Of a stretch of DNA of 64,000 nucleotides, positions 46,015 through 55,434 are shown piece by piece. The notes below the pieces were generated by a model. That model made no database searches, was not told the origin of the DNA, and saw only the letters and a program-made list of their open reading frames with translations. Both the position numbers and the translations under genes were made by a program. Every line of letters starts with the position of its first letter. Positions within the stretch are counted from its first letter, which is position 1. The stretch is from Alphaproteobacteria bacterium (lineage in GTDB: Bacteria; Pseudomonadota; Alphaproteobacteria; Rhodobacterales; Rhodobacteraceae): positions 33,434 to 97,433 of the forward strand of contig JAJRPO010000021.1 in assembly GCA_024280735.1 (NCBI GenBank), written 5' to 3'.

Positions 46015-47121
46015 TTAAAGCGATGCATCCAACTCGGCAAGAATTGCATCACCCATTTCGCTGGTCGAGACAGCCTTGCCGCCGTCCGCCTGCATCAGGT
46101 CAGCGGTGCGGATGCCTTTGGCCAAAACAGACTGCACAGCATTTTCCAACCGCGCAGCCTCGTCCCCTTGATCGAAACTATAGCGCAGCGCCATGGCAAA
46201 ACTCAAGATACAAGCACTAGGGTTGGCCTTGCTTTGGCCTGTAATATCCGGCGCGGAACCATGCACCGGCTCATACATCGCCTTGGGGCGGCCATTCTCC
46301 ATCGGGGCACCCAAAGATGCAGACGGCAACATCCCCAAGGATCCCGTCAACATCGCCGCGCAATCAGACAGAATATCACCAAACAGGTTATCTGTCACAA
46401 TCACATCAAACTGCTTGGGGTTACGCACTAACTGCATCGCGCCGTTGTCGGCATACATATGGCTCAGCTCTACATCCGGATAATCCGCCGCGTGAACGGC
46501 CGTGACAACTTCGCGCCACAGCACGCCAGATTCCATCACGTTGGCTTTCTCCATCGAGCAAACCTTGTTATTGCGCCGCCGTGCCAGCTCAAACGCCGAA
46601 CGCGCCACACGGTCAATTTCGGACTCGGTATAACGCTGCGTGTTGATGCCAACCCGCTCGCCGTTCTCCACAAATATCCCGCGCGGTTCGCCAAAATAGG
46701 ACCCAGAGGTCAGCTCGCGCACGATCATAATATCAAGGCCGGAAACGATGTCTTTCTTGAGCGACGAAAAATCCGCCAACGCATCAAAACACTGGGCTGG
46801 ACGCAGATTGGCAAACAAGTCCATTTCTTTGCGAAGACGCAGCAAGCCGCGCTCTGGTTTGAGGCTGAAATCCAGATCATCATAGGCAGGCCCACCAACG
46901 GCCCCCAGCAAAACTGCATCTACTTCTTGCGCTTTGGCCATCGTATCATCGTGCAACGGCGTGCCATGGGCATCATAAGCCGCCCCGCCCACCAGATCAT
47001 CGCTGACATCAAACGCTAAATCGCGCTTATCCCCGAACCATGTAATAATGCGCTTCACTTCGGCCATGACTTCCGGGCCAATACCGTCGCCGGCGAGAAC
47101 CAGTAAAGAGGGGGTGTTCAT
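46015..47121 (-). CDS. leuB: 3-isopropylmalate dehydrogenase
   Basis: 368 residues from ATG 47121 (AGGA upstream); a TTG two codons earlier is less likely. NAD-binding and substrate residues are in [23 protein letters not shown], and the metal site [20 protein letters not shown]. Standard length. It catalyses oxidative decarboxylation of 3-isopropylmalate in leucine synthesis. leuC and leuD lie 5 kb away on the same strand; unrelated genes separate them. Confidence 0.96.
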   Translation of the reverse strand: MNTPSLLVLAGDGIGPEVMAEVKRIITWFGDKRDLAFDVSDDLVGGAAYDAHGTPLHDDTMAKAQEVDAVLLGAVGGPAYDDLDFSLKPERGLLRLRKEMDLFANLRPAQCFDALADFSSLKKDIVSGLDIMIVRELTSGSYFGEPRGIFVENGERVGINTQRYTESEIDRVARSAFELARRRNNKVCSMEKANVMESGVLWREVVTAVHAADYPDVELSHMYADNGAMQLVRNPKQFDVIVTDNLFGDILSDCAAMLTGSLGMLPSASLGAPMENGRPKAMYEPVHGSAPDITGQSKANPSACILSFAMALRYSFDQGDEAARLENAVQSVLAKGIRTADLMQADGGKAVSTSEMGDAILAELDASL

Positions 47122-47183
47122 GATCAAATTCCTATCCAGACAAGTTGTAGATAGCCCTAAACAGCCCCCGCTAAAGGGTCAAG

Positions 47184-47239
47184 AATTAACACCCCTTCAA
47201 CTTCTTTGTTCCCTTATAAATCCCCGCGCGGCGCGCTCC
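47184..47239 (-). repeat. dispersed intergenic repeat, copy 3 (reverse)
   Basis: Read on the minus strand: GCGCGCCGCGCGGGGATTTA, TAAGGGAACAAAGAAG, TTGAAGGGGTGTTAATT. It is the same GC-rich head plus GAACAAAGAA tail as the copies at 1611 and 55372. It lies between a LysR stop and the leuB start. Confidence 0.65.
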
Positions 47240-47270
47240 CGATACAGCCTCACACTCAATCTTCGCAAAT

Positions 47271-48152
47271 TCACCCCAAACGCGCAGGCAAACGATCCAC
47301 AAGGAAATCAAAAACACACCGCACCCGCGCCGAGGTGCGCAATTCTTGGTGGGCCGTCAGCCAGACGGGTAACGGCGGAATAGGTATTTCAGGCAATACC
47401 CGCACCAATCCCATAGTCTCGGCCAGTTTTACCTGCCCTGCACCAATCCCGACCCCCGACTTGATCGCCTCAAAATAGGCAACTTGATCGTCAATCCGAA
47501 AAGTAAAATCCTCGCGACGGATTTCGATGCTCAATTCCGTCATCGCCCGCAACATCAAATCAGAACGATCATAACCGATGAGAATGTGATCTTTGAATTC
47601 TGAAATGCGCGTCGGAACACCCGCATGATCGATGTAAGACTGCGCGGCAAACAGCCCCAATGTAATCTCGCCCATTTTTCGGGCAATCAAATCCGGTTGC
47701 GTGGGTCGCACCATCCGCACAGCAATATCCGCTTCGCGCAGCATCAGGTTTTCGGTGCTGTTGGTGGCCACTAATTCAATCTGCAATCCGGGTTGCGCGC
47801 GCAGCAATTGGCCCAGTAATTCGGGCAGAACATAGGTTGCCATAACGTCAGAGGCTGTGATCCTCACCACCCCGGCGATCTCCTCGACCTGCCCTTCGGC
47901 CACCAGCGAAATCCGCGCTGCCGCGAGACGCATCGCCAGGGCGTGATCCATTAACGCGGTGCCAGCCTCCGTCAGAACATATCCACCGGTTGCGCGCTGA
48001 AATAGCACCATATCCAATTGTCCCTGCAATTGCTGAATGTGGCGACCAATCGTTGGTTGACTGTGGCGCGTCAGCCGCGCCGCGCCGGAATACGACCCCT
48101 CTTCGGCCACCGCCAGAAAACTTTGTAGTAAGGTCCAGTCAAAAGCATCCAT
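47271..48152 (-). CDS. LysR-family transcriptional regulator
   Basis: 293 residues from the ATG at 48152; a start four codons earlier is possible. The HTH is FDWTLLQSFLAVAEEGSYSGAA then HSQPTIGRHIQQLQGQLDM. It is divergent from the NAD(P)-binding gene with 106 bases between the starts, which makes that gene its likely target. The 3' end abuts the repeat at 47184-47239. Confidence 0.87.
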   Translation of the reverse strand: MDAFDWTLLQSFLAVAEEGSYSGAARLTRHSQPTIGRHIQQLQGQLDMVLFQRATGGYVLTEAGTALMDHALAMRLAAARISLVAEGQVEEIAGVVRITASDVMATYVLPELLGQLLRAQPGLQIELVATNSTENLMLREADIAVRMVRPTQPDLIARKMGEITLGLFAAQSYIDHAGVPTRISEFKDHILIGYDRSDLMLRAMTELSIEIRREDFTFRIDDQVAYFEAIKSGVGIGAGQVKLAETMGLVRVLPEIPIPPLPVWLTAHQELRTSARVRCVFDFLVDRLPARLG

Positions 48153-48258
48153 TTCACAGCCCATTCATTTTTGAACATACAACCTTCATGTTTGGTCAAT
48201 GTCAATTCATTTCAGAATATATATCTTGGCGTTAGAAACCTGTATTGGAGACATTCAA

Positions 48259-49146
48259 ATGACAAAGACAGCCCTGATCCTCGGCGCCACTGGCCGCTTT
48301 GGCCGCCATATGACAACAGCCCTACAAGCCAACAACTGGCAGACGCGCGCCTTTGATCGCAAATCTCATGACCTTAGTGCTGTGGCAAAAAACGTTGATA
48401 CCATCGTCTATGGCTGGAATCCCGCCTATCATAAATGGAGCACCGAATGCCTCGGCCAGTTGCAGCAGGTCATCGACGCGGCACGCCAAGGCAACGCCAC
48501 CATCCTTTTCCCCGGAAATATCTACCCTTATGGCGCGGGCATGCCCGCAAGCTTAACAGAAAATACGCTTCACGCCGCCACAAACGCATTGGGAAAAATC
48601 CGCATTGAAATGGAGCAGATGTTACAGGCCTCCGGCGTCAAAACCATCATCCTGCGCGCAGGGGATTTCATTGATACCGAGCCGATGGGAAACTGGTTTG
48701 ACCTGATTATCACCAAAAAAACCTACAAGAACGGCAAGATCAGTTATCCCGGCAATCCGAACCTGCCACATGCTTGGGCCTATCTGCCCGATTTCGCGGC
48801 GGCCTTTGCAGAGCTAGCGGATAAGCGCGTAGAACTGCCCCAATTCACCACGTTGAATTTTGCAGGCTACACCCTGAGCGGGGCTGAAATTGCTGCGCTT
48901 CTAAATGCAAAAGTTCAAAAAATGAACTGGCTGCCCCTGCGCATTGTCCGTCCGTTTATGCCGACGATCAAAGGCCTGCTTGAAATGCGCTATCTTTGGA
49001 ACACGCCGCACCAGATTGATGACAGTGCCTTGCAGGAGCTGTTGCCAAACTTGCGCCCCACGCCAGTTAAAATCGCCTTGCAAACAGCAGTGTCATTCAA
49101 CATCAACCCAGACCAAGCGGTGATCGGAACTCGCGCGACCGTCTAA
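48259..49146 (+). CDS. NAD(P)-dependent epimerase/dehydratase-family protein
   Basis: 295 residues. The Rossmann start TALILGATGRFGRHMTTALQ and the segment IVYGWNPAYHKW mark the extended SDR/NmrA-like group. The Tyr-x3-Lys of classical SDRs is not apparent, so it may bind nucleotide without classical catalysis. ATG 48259 was chosen; longer frames reach into the divergent promoter. Its last 54 bases overlap the convergent phosphatase-family gene. Function not known. Confidence 0.8.
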   Translation: MTKTALILGATGRFGRHMTTALQANNWQTRAFDRKSHDLSAVAKNVDTIVYGWNPAYHKWSTECLGQLQQVIDAARQGNATILFPGNIYPYGAGMPASLTENTLHAATNALGKIRIEMEQMLQASGVKTIILRAGDFIDTEPMGNWFDLIITKKTYKNGKISYPGNPNLPHAWAYLPDFAAAFAELADKRVELPQFTTLNFAGYTLSGAEIAALLNAKVQKMNWLPLRIVRPFMPTIKGLLEMRYLWNTPHQIDDSALQELLPNLRPTPVKIALQTAVSFNINPDQAVIGTRATV

Positions 49147-50217
49147 GCCGATCAGCTTAAACCCCTGCTCTTTTGGTGCCGGCCAGAACACGCCGGCATC
49201 AATTATCTTGAGGGTTTTGGACGGCAGCACATAATCCACCCGCAGGTTTCCCGGCCCCGGATCGTCGCGAAAATCTGCGGTATCGAGGGCTGGGTCACCT
49301 TTGTGCGTGAGGTTGGCTGCGCCTTGCAGTTGGCTTGCAGCCGCAGCGCCGCCCGACCGCATTACGGGGTTTTGAACAAGGGGATTTTTCAACAGTTTGG
49401 AAATCGCATTGTGGCTGCTATCCCCGTCCAAAGGGTCAGAATTCAAATCCCCCAGAATCACAAACAAATCTGCGGCTGTAGATCTTTCGGCGACGTGACG
49501 GTCCCAAAACAAAATCTCATCTGCATTTCGCTTGCCATTAAAATCCTCTGGCCCATCAAACACCGGCGGCGTTGGGTGCGAGGCCATGACCCGCAAAGCC
49601 CTGCCATCGGGAAGATTTACAGGCACATCCCAATGCCCCTTGGAAGACAGACGCATCACGGCGCTTGCTTCAAGTGAGAGGAACGACTGGCCATCCGGTT
49701 TGGTTGGCAAATTGGCTTGCGGGAAATCGATCCATAACAACTCGCTAAAATCCAACGCCTGCCCCGTATCAATCGGAAACCGAGAGATCAGCGCCATGCC
49801 ATATTGGCCGCGAAATCTGCCATAGCCAAAGGCATCCGCTGGCCCGCCCAGCTTACCGTCGCCATTCAAATCCAACCCGCTGGGCACACCTGTATTTTGC
49901 GGGGGGGCAAAGAAATGGAGATACGCTATCCCCTTGAATTCCCCTTCATCTTTTTCCAGTACCTTCAAAAACGCCTTGAGCGCAAGGTTTTCATAATCAT
50001 GATCCAACTCGTTTATTAGCAAAATATCCGGCCGCACCGTTTTGATAATCCGCGCCACCGCAATAATCTGCTTGTCTTTGCCGCCCAAAATTTTATCGAG
50101 CAAAACCCCTGGTCCATTCCGGCTGAGCGAAGCATTGAACGTGGCGATGCGTATTGGTTCTGCCCAAGCAGCGCCACTGACCAACAGCAATATCGCTGTC
50201 AGCCATAGCCATCTCAT
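49093..50217 (-). CDS. secreted endonuclease/exonuclease/phosphatase-family protein
   Basis: 374 residues with a signal peptide (WLWLTAILLLVSGAAWA). The EEP fold is shown by IRIATFNASLSR, LLINELDHDY (catalytic Glu), VILGDLNSDPLDGD and SDHRLVWVDV at the C-terminus. It hydrolyses phosphodiesters outside the cytoplasm, for example nucleic acids or phospholipid head groups. The gene overlaps the stop of the membrane-protein gene upstream by 4 bases. Confidence 0.86.
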   Translation of the reverse strand: MRWLWLTAILLLVSGAAWAEPIRIATFNASLSRNGPGVLLDKILGGKDKQIIAVARIIKTVRPDILLINELDHDYENLALKAFLKVLEKDEGEFKGIAYLHFFAPPQNTGVPSGLDLNGDGKLGGPADAFGYGRFRGQYGMALISRFPIDTGQALDFSELLWIDFPQANLPTKPDGQSFLSLEASAVMRLSSKGHWDVPVNLPDGRALRVMASHPTPPVFDGPEDFNGKRNADEILFWDRHVAERSTAADLFVILGDLNSDPLDGDSSHNAISKLLKNPLVQNPVMRSGGAAAASQLQGAANLTHKGDPALDTADFRDDPGPGNLRVDYVLPSKTLKIIDAGVFWPAPKEQGFKLIGLDGRASSDHRLVWVDVE

Positions 50218-51023
50218 GTGGGTTCTTCTTGGTCATTTCCGATCAGGCTGGCGATCTTGAACAGCGCAATGGCGCGCAACATCGATGCGGCAGGCACAAA
50301 GCACCAGATTGCAATCGTCCACACCAGAAACTGGCTGTTGTTTGCTGATATAGCACCCAGCGGCCCCAGAAAAGACAGCGCCACATAGGGCGCTAAAAAT
50401 GGAAAGGCAAACCCAAATGCGGCGCTCATGATCGCAGTGCGGCGCAGATTGGCCGCAGCATTGGAACCGCCAACATCAAATGTCGGCATGTTGATCCATA
50501 TGTTAAAATTGTCACGACCCAGTGGCCAACCAAATGTCCAGACAACGGCCCCCGGCAGCAGTACCCCGAGTGTTGTAACGCTCAGCGCCAAAGCCGAAGC
50601 ATTGCCCAGTAGAATCTGATTTTGCGGGCCAGTCGTCGCCGACAGCGCCATAAACGCCTGCAAAGGGCTATAGCTAAAATTCCAGAATTCAAAGCTGGCT
50701 TGCGCAAAGGTGGAAACCGCCAAAACCCCCGCTGTTGTATCAACAGGCCCGCGAAATGCGAACACCAGTAACACCACCAGCACCGCCAAAATGCCAAACC
50801 GCAAACGATTGTAGGGAGCCGCAAACCTGAACTCAATCAGGCTGGGCGACGCGAATCCGTACTCAAATATCACAAATGCCGCCGCAATCGCGGCCAGCAA
50901 AATGGATAGTTCCGCCGAATTCGGGGATACATCGGGTAACATTACAGCAGGAATCGCCACGGTCACTGCAACCAAAGCGGCCCTTACTGATGCGCCAGCA
51001 AGCCTCGTCAACACTGCTCTCAT
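50214..51023 (-). CDS. multi-pass membrane protein of unknown function
   Basis: 269 residues with six to seven hydrophobic helices: AALVAVTVAIPAVMLPDV, ILLAAIAAAFVIFEYGFA, FGILAVLVVLLVFAF, and later AFGFAFPFLAPYVALSFLGP, FLVWTIAIWCFVPAASMLRA. No motif known to me. Overlap with the EEP-family gene suggests one transcript and perhaps one envelope process. A possible FNR-type box lies 74 bases upstream. Confidence 0.7.
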   Translation of the reverse strand: MRAVLTRLAGASVRAALVAVTVAIPAVMLPDVSPNSAELSILLAAIAAAFVIFEYGFASPSLIEFRFAAPYNRLRFGILAVLVVLLVFAFRGPVDTTAGVLAVSTFAQASFEFWNFSYSPLQAFMALSATTGPQNQILLGNASALALSVTTLGVLLPGAVVWTFGWPLGRDNFNIWINMPTFDVGGSNAAANLRRTAIMSAAFGFAFPFLAPYVALSFLGPLGAISANNSQFLVWTIAIWCFVPAASMLRAIALFKIASLIGNDQEEPT

Positions 51024-51096
51024 CCTTACACCCAGATTAGTTCCGGGTCGTTATTATGGCATTCAGCCTTATTATTGCCTTAATAATGTCAGGAAT

Positions 51097-51110
51097 TTGA
51101 TTCACGTCAA
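51097..51110. promoter_or_regulatory. candidate FNR/FnrL box
   Basis: TTGATTCACGTCAA fits TTGAY-N4-RTCAA. It lies upstream of the membrane-protein/EEP operon in the AT-rich gap after leuD. Confidence 0.35.
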
Positions 51111-51181
51111 CCGCGTTAGGATTAAATTGTTATAAATCAGATGGTTTCAGGGTGAACCTGTAGTAGATTTACACCACCACA

Positions 51182-51209
51182 ATATGGCCACATTTTCACG
51201 TGGCCATAT
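51182..51209. terminator. hairpin after leuD
   Basis: ATATGGCCAC, loop ATTTTCAC, GTGGCCATAT: a perfect 10-bp stem 23 bases after the leuD stop. No clear U-tract in the leuD direction. Confidence 0.5.
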
Positions 51210-51231
51210 CTATATGTTGTGTTTAGGCAGA

Positions 51232-51837
51232 TTAGACCCAAGGTGTGCGGGCGCTATATTCGGCCTCGAACTTATCAATCGCATCGACCTTTTGCATGGT
51301 CAATCCAATATCATCCAACCCATTGAGAAGGCAGTGTTTTTTAAATGCATCCAGCTCAAAATGAAACTCAGTTCCATCGGTCGCTGATATGGTCTGAGCC
51401 GCCAAATCCACAGAAATACGTGCATTCTCGCCGCGCTCCGCATCTTCCATCAAAACTGCCACTTGTTCGGGGGCTAACTTGATCGGAAGGATGCCATTTT
51501 TAAAGCAGTTACTATAAAAAATGTCTGCAAAAGAAGTTGAAACAACCACCTTAATGCCAAAATCCTTCAGCGCCCAAGGGGCATGTTCACGGCTGGAACC
51601 ACAGCCAAAGTTGTCCCCCGCCACAATAATCTCGGCATTTCGATAGGCAGGCTTGTTCAAAACAAACGATTCGATCTCGTTGCCGTCGTCGTCATAACGC
51701 ATCTCGTCAAACAAGTTCACACCCAGACCAGAGCGTTTGATCGTCTTTAGAAACTGCTTGGGAATGATCATATCGGTGTCGATGTTGATCAAAGGCATCG
51801 GTGCCGCAACACCGGATACATTTTCGAATTTTTCCAT
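51232..51837 (-). CDS. leuD: 3-isopropylmalate dehydratase small subunit
   Basis: 201 residues, standard LeuD. Motifs: [15 protein letters not shown] near 18, [16 protein letters not shown] near 75 and [17 protein letters not shown]. It pairs with LeuC to isomerise 2- to 3-isopropylmalate. Reading leuC to leuD, a small secreted-protein gene is interposed. Confidence 0.96.
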   Translation of the reverse strand: MEKFENVSGVAAPMPLINIDTDMIIPKQFLKTIKRSGLGVNLFDEMRYDDDGNEIESFVLNKPAYRNAEIIVAGDNFGCGSSREHAPWALKDFGIKVVVSTSFADIFYSNCFKNGILPIKLAPEQVAVLMEDAERGENARISVDLAAQTISATDGTEFHFELDAFKKHCLLNGLDDIGLTMQKVDAIDKFEAEYSARTPWV

Positions 51838-51852
51838 TTTATTACTCCTGAT

Positions 51853-52272
51853 TTAGCAACCATTCTCTTGATAGAGACCTTTTGCTACAGATTTTCGTTT
51901 TGTGGCAGATTTTCTGACAAGGTCACGGCCATGAACTATTTCGCTAATTGTATCGGCAAAAATCATACCCAACCTAAAATCCACTGAATTCTCGCTTGCC
52001 ATGACAAACGACATCTTTGCGGGGTTTATAGAACCACCAATTGCTGACAATGCTTCCTTCATCGAAGTCGCATCAGATAGGGACTTCAAGGCAACCAGAC
52101 CTATCTTGTAAGCTTCTTGCGAATGATGAATTCTTTTGTCTTCCCACCCTATTAACCCAGCGTAAATCGAGCATTGATACTGTTTTACCGTTTCTGAAAC
52201 TGTCTTTGTTTCAGCAAAAACATTACTACCGATACATACTAAGGTTATTAGAATGGGAAGCCCGATTTTCAT
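51853..52272 (-). CDS. small secreted protein between leuC and leuD
   Basis: 139 residues. A clear signal peptide (IGLPILITLVCIGSNVFA) is followed by a mature domain with an early Cys (QYQCSIYAGL) and a late Cys (ENGC), which could form one disulfide. The ATG overlaps the leuC stop by one base (TGATG), and 15 bases separate it from leuD, so it is part of the leu transcript. Base composition is lower in GC than leuC and leuD. No known domain. It has no evident part in leucine synthesis. Confidence 0.75.
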   Translation of the reverse strand: MKIGLPILITLVCIGSNVFAETKTVSETVKQYQCSIYAGLIGWEDKRIHHSQEAYKIGLVALKSLSDATSMKEALSAIGGSINPAKMSFVMASENSVDFRLGMIFADTISEIVHGRDLVRKSATKRKSVAKGLYQENGC

Positions 52273-53675
52273 CACCCAAATTCCCGAACATCCGTCAAAT
52301 GACCCGTAATCGCTGCTGCCGCTGCCATTGCAGGCGACACGAGGTGAGTACGTCCACCGCGACCCTGACGGCCCTCAAAATTGCGGTTGGAGGTTGCAGC
52401 ACAACGCTCGCCCGGTTGCAACTGGTCGGGGTTCATTGCCAGACACATGGAACAACCGGCCATGCGCCACTCAAAACCTGCTGCTTTGAAGATGTCGGCG
52501 AGACCTTCTTCCTCGGCTTGCGCCCGCACGAGGCCAGAACCGGGCACGATCATCGCCCGCATCCCGTCCTTGATCTTCTTACCTTTGACAATCTCGGCCA
52601 CGGCGCGGAAATCCTCGATCCGGCCATTGGTGCAGGAACCGATGAACACCGTATCAATTTTGATGTCAGTCAGTTTTTGCCCCGCAGTCAGGCCCATGTA
52701 ATCCAGCGCGCGTTGTGCAGCCACCACCTTGCCGCCTTCAAAATCTGACGGGTAGGGCACGGTGCCGGTGATTGGCAGAACATCCTCTGGCGAGGTGCCC
52801 CAAGTTACAGCAGGCGCAATATCTTCGCCTTTGAGGGTAATCACCTTGTCGAAATGGGCGTCATCATCTGTGAACAGGGTTTTCCAATAAGCCAGTGCCG
52901 CATCCCAATCCGTACCTTTTGGCGCATGAGGGCGACCTTTTACATAGTCATATGTCGTTTGATCCGGCGCAATCAGCCCAGCGCGCGCGCCGCCCTCAAT
53001 CGCCATGTTGCAGACGGTCATGCGGCCTTCCATCGACAAATCACGGATGGCTTCACCGCAATATTCAATCACGTAACCGGTGCCGCCGGCAGTGCCAGTT
53101 TCGCCGATCACGGTCATGGTGATGTCTTTGGCGGTGACGCCGGGCATCAGCTTGCCGGTTATCTCCACCTTCATGTTTAGTGATTTTTTCTGGATCAGCG
53201 TCTGCGTGGCCAGAACATGCTCCACTTCTGACGTGCCGATCCCGTGGGCAATCGAGCCGAATGCCCCGTGTGTCGCGGTGTGGCTGTCGCCGCAAACAAC
53301 GGTCATGCCGGGTAAGGTCCAGCCCTGTTCCGGGCCAACAATATGCACAACACCTTGGCGCACGTCATCGACGGGATAATAGTGAATGCCAAAATCCCGC
53401 GCGTTTTTATCCAGCGCCTCGACTTGAATGCGGCTTTCCTCGTTTTCAATTCCGTTCACGCGGTCTTCGGTTGTCGGAACATTGTGATCCGGCACAGCGA
53501 TGGTTTTTTCCGGTGCGCGAACGGGACGCCCCGCAGTGCGCAGGCCCTCGAATGCTTGGGGGCTGGTAACTTCGTGTACCAAGTGGCGGTCGATATAGAG
53601 CAGACAAGTGCCATCCTCGGCCTCGTGCGCCACATGGGCATCCCAGATTTTGTCGTAGAGTGTTTGTGCGGACAT
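52272..53675 (-). CDS. leuC: 3-isopropylmalate dehydratase large subunit
   Basis: 467 residues. [4Fe-4S] ligands are in [13 protein letters not shown] near 345 and [11 protein letters not shown] near 405; [12 protein letters not shown] is the aconitase-family signature. GGGGAG precedes the ATG. Normal length. It lacks any sign of rearrangement, apart from its partner leuD being separated by the secreted-protein gene. Confidence 0.97.
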   Translation of the reverse strand: MSAQTLYDKIWDAHVAHEAEDGTCLLYIDRHLVHEVTSPQAFEGLRTAGRPVRAPEKTIAVPDHNVPTTEDRVNGIENEESRIQVEALDKNARDFGIHYYPVDDVRQGVVHIVGPEQGWTLPGMTVVCGDSHTATHGAFGSIAHGIGTSEVEHVLATQTLIQKKSLNMKVEITGKLMPGVTAKDITMTVIGETGTAGGTGYVIEYCGEAIRDLSMEGRMTVCNMAIEGGARAGLIAPDQTTYDYVKGRPHAPKGTDWDAALAYWKTLFTDDDAHFDKVITLKGEDIAPAVTWGTSPEDVLPITGTVPYPSDFEGGKVVAAQRALDYMGLTAGQKLTDIKIDTVFIGSCTNGRIEDFRAVAEIVKGKKIKDGMRAMIVPGSGLVRAQAEEEGLADIFKAAGFEWRMAGCSMCLAMNPDQLQPGERCAATSNRNFEGRQGRGGRTHLVSPAMAAAAAITGHLTDVREFG

Positions 53676-53949
53676 GTTTTTCTCCCCGCGATGTGTGTGA
53701 AATTTTAGGCGGCGGTATGGAAAACCTTACAGGTCGGCGAGCAGGGCTTGTGTCGCCCCGTAAAACCGCCACGGCAGGCGGGCCTTGTCATCCATATCAA
53801 AAATTATCCGTATCATGGGGGTGGTGTAACGGCGAATCGAACGCAGAACAAGGCGCGCATTCCCGGATTGCGGGTTTTCCGCAATTTCTCCCCTTATCAA
53901 GCCCGAAAAAATCCCTATCTTGAAGGAAAGCAGGACCAAGGGGGGTAAT

Positions 53950-55344
53950 GTGGCAGGCGAAGAAACCACAGCGGATCAAATAGCAGCGCAAACAGTGCTG
54001 GAGTCGGCAGAAACAACGACCGCCGAGATTCTACCAACACTGGCCGAGCAAACCGATAGCGTCATTTCCATGGGCGAGCGGCTTTATACCCGGCTGACCA
54101 GCGAATGGGGCATATATCAGGCCCTTATCATTCTGGGCCTGATTGGCCTATCCTACCTCGTTTATCGCCTTTACAAACCCCGCATACGAGCGGTTTTGGG
54201 CGCGTCACACGGCTTGCCGAAATGGCTGTTGCGTATTCTGGCCCTGATTAACCAACGCCTCTGGCTTTTGATTTTTGTGCTTCTTTCCTGGAGCACCGTC
54301 TTTATTATGCGAGAGGCCTTTTGGCCGAGTTACAGTTACTTCATCGGTTTGACGGCTTTGCTGGCCACATGGTTGTTCATCATCGCCATCGCCACCCGCC
54401 TGATCCGTAACAGAGCAATGCGCAAACTGGTAAAATGGGTGGGGTGGGTTTACATAACGCTCGAAATTCTGGGCCTGCGCGAGACCGTTTCAAATGCGCT
54501 TGACTCAATTGCTCTTCAAACTGGTGACAACTCGATTTCGGCGCTCACGGTGTTAACAGCACTTCTTACTCTTGCAGTTTTGTTTGTTATGGCCAGCTTC
54601 CTCAGTCGTGTTGGCACCGCGCGAATTAACCAGATAGAAGACATGTCACCCTCGATAAAGGTGCTGCTGATCAAGGTGCTGCAACTGTCGTTGTTTGTAA
54701 CTGCATTCCTGATTTGCTTGCGCGCCATTGGATTTGACCTTGGCAATCTGGCGCTGCTGTCGGGCGCGGTTGGTCTTGGGATCGGCTTTGGCTTGCAAAA
54801 AATCGTCTCCAACCTTGTGTCCGGCGTCATCATCCTGTTGGACAAGTCGATCAAACCCGGGGACGTTATTTCACTTGACGGGACATTTGGCTGGATCACC
54901 CAATTAGGCGCGCGCTATACTTCGGTATTGACCCGTGACGGGCGTGAGCATCTGATCCCGAATGAGGATTTCATTACTTCACAAGTCATCAACTGGTCGC
55001 ATTCCAGCGATCTGGTGCGCCTCGATATTCATTTCGGCGTATCTTATGACAGTGACCCCCACGCCGTAAAACGTATTGCTTCTGCCGCGCCTTTGACTGT
55101 GAAGCGGGTGGTGAAATCACCGCCGCCCGTCTGTCATATGGTCAATATGGGGGACAGTTCGATTGATTTTGTGCTGCGGTTCTGGATTGCGGATTCCAAT
55201 GCGGGGCTGACCAATGTGCGGGGCGATAACTATCTGGCGCTTTGGGACGCGCTCAAGGCCAATAACATCGACATTCCCTTCCCGCGCCGCGATATACAGA
55301 TATTACCATCGAACGCGCCGGCCAATCCTGCGCCATTTGATTGA
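53950..55344 (+). CDS. MscS-family mechanosensitive channel
   Basis: 464 residues from GTG 53950, which has AAGGGGGG upstream; a TTG ten codons earlier lacks such a site. Four or more membrane helices (ALIILGLIGLSYLVYRLY, LLIFVLLSWSTVFIM, ATWLFIIAIATRL, LTALLTLAVLFVMASFLS) precede the MscS pore helix with LLSGAVGLGIGFGLQKIVSN. The cytosolic beta domain follows with KPGDVISLDGTFG. It opens under membrane tension in hypo-osmotic shock. Monocistronic. Confidence 0.93.
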   Translation: MAGEETTADQIAAQTVLESAETTTAEILPTLAEQTDSVISMGERLYTRLTSEWGIYQALIILGLIGLSYLVYRLYKPRIRAVLGASHGLPKWLLRILALINQRLWLLIFVLLSWSTVFIMREAFWPSYSYFIGLTALLATWLFIIAIATRLIRNRAMRKLVKWVGWVYITLEILGLRETVSNALDSIALQTGDNSISALTVLTALLTLAVLFVMASFLSRVGTARINQIEDMSPSIKVLLIKVLQLSLFVTAFLICLRAIGFDLGNLALLSGAVGLGIGFGLQKIVSNLVSGVIILLDKSIKPGDVISLDGTFGWITQLGARYTSVLTRDGREHLIPNEDFITSQVINWSHSSDLVRLDIHFGVSYDSDPHAVKRIASAAPLTVKRVVKSPPPVCHMVNMGDSSIDFVLRFWIADSNAGLTNVRGDNYLALWDALKANNIDIPFPRRDIQILPSNAPANPAPFD

Positions 55345-55371
55345 CGGAGGCGCGGCGCGCCACGCCTTTTG

Positions 55372-55434
55372 AGCGCTGCGCGCGGGGGACGCTCCGCTGG
55401 GGATATTTAAGAGAACAAAGAAATAAAGGGCGCT
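55372..55434 (+). repeat. dispersed intergenic repeat, copy 2
   Basis: GCGCTGCGCGCGGGGGACG, CTCCGCTGGGGATATTTAA, GAGAACAAAGAAATAAAGGG. Same plan as copy 1, with an insertion in the GC-rich head. It ends in the stop of the minus-strand asparaginase gene, as copy 1 ends in the demethylase stop. Confidence 0.7.

Noticed and set aside
53727..53816. 29-codon minus-strand ORF before leuC ending in ALLADL, a possible leu leader peptide
   Set aside because: Only three late Leu codons, no clear ribosome site, and no terminator/antiterminator pair between it and leuC. I could not support attenuation.
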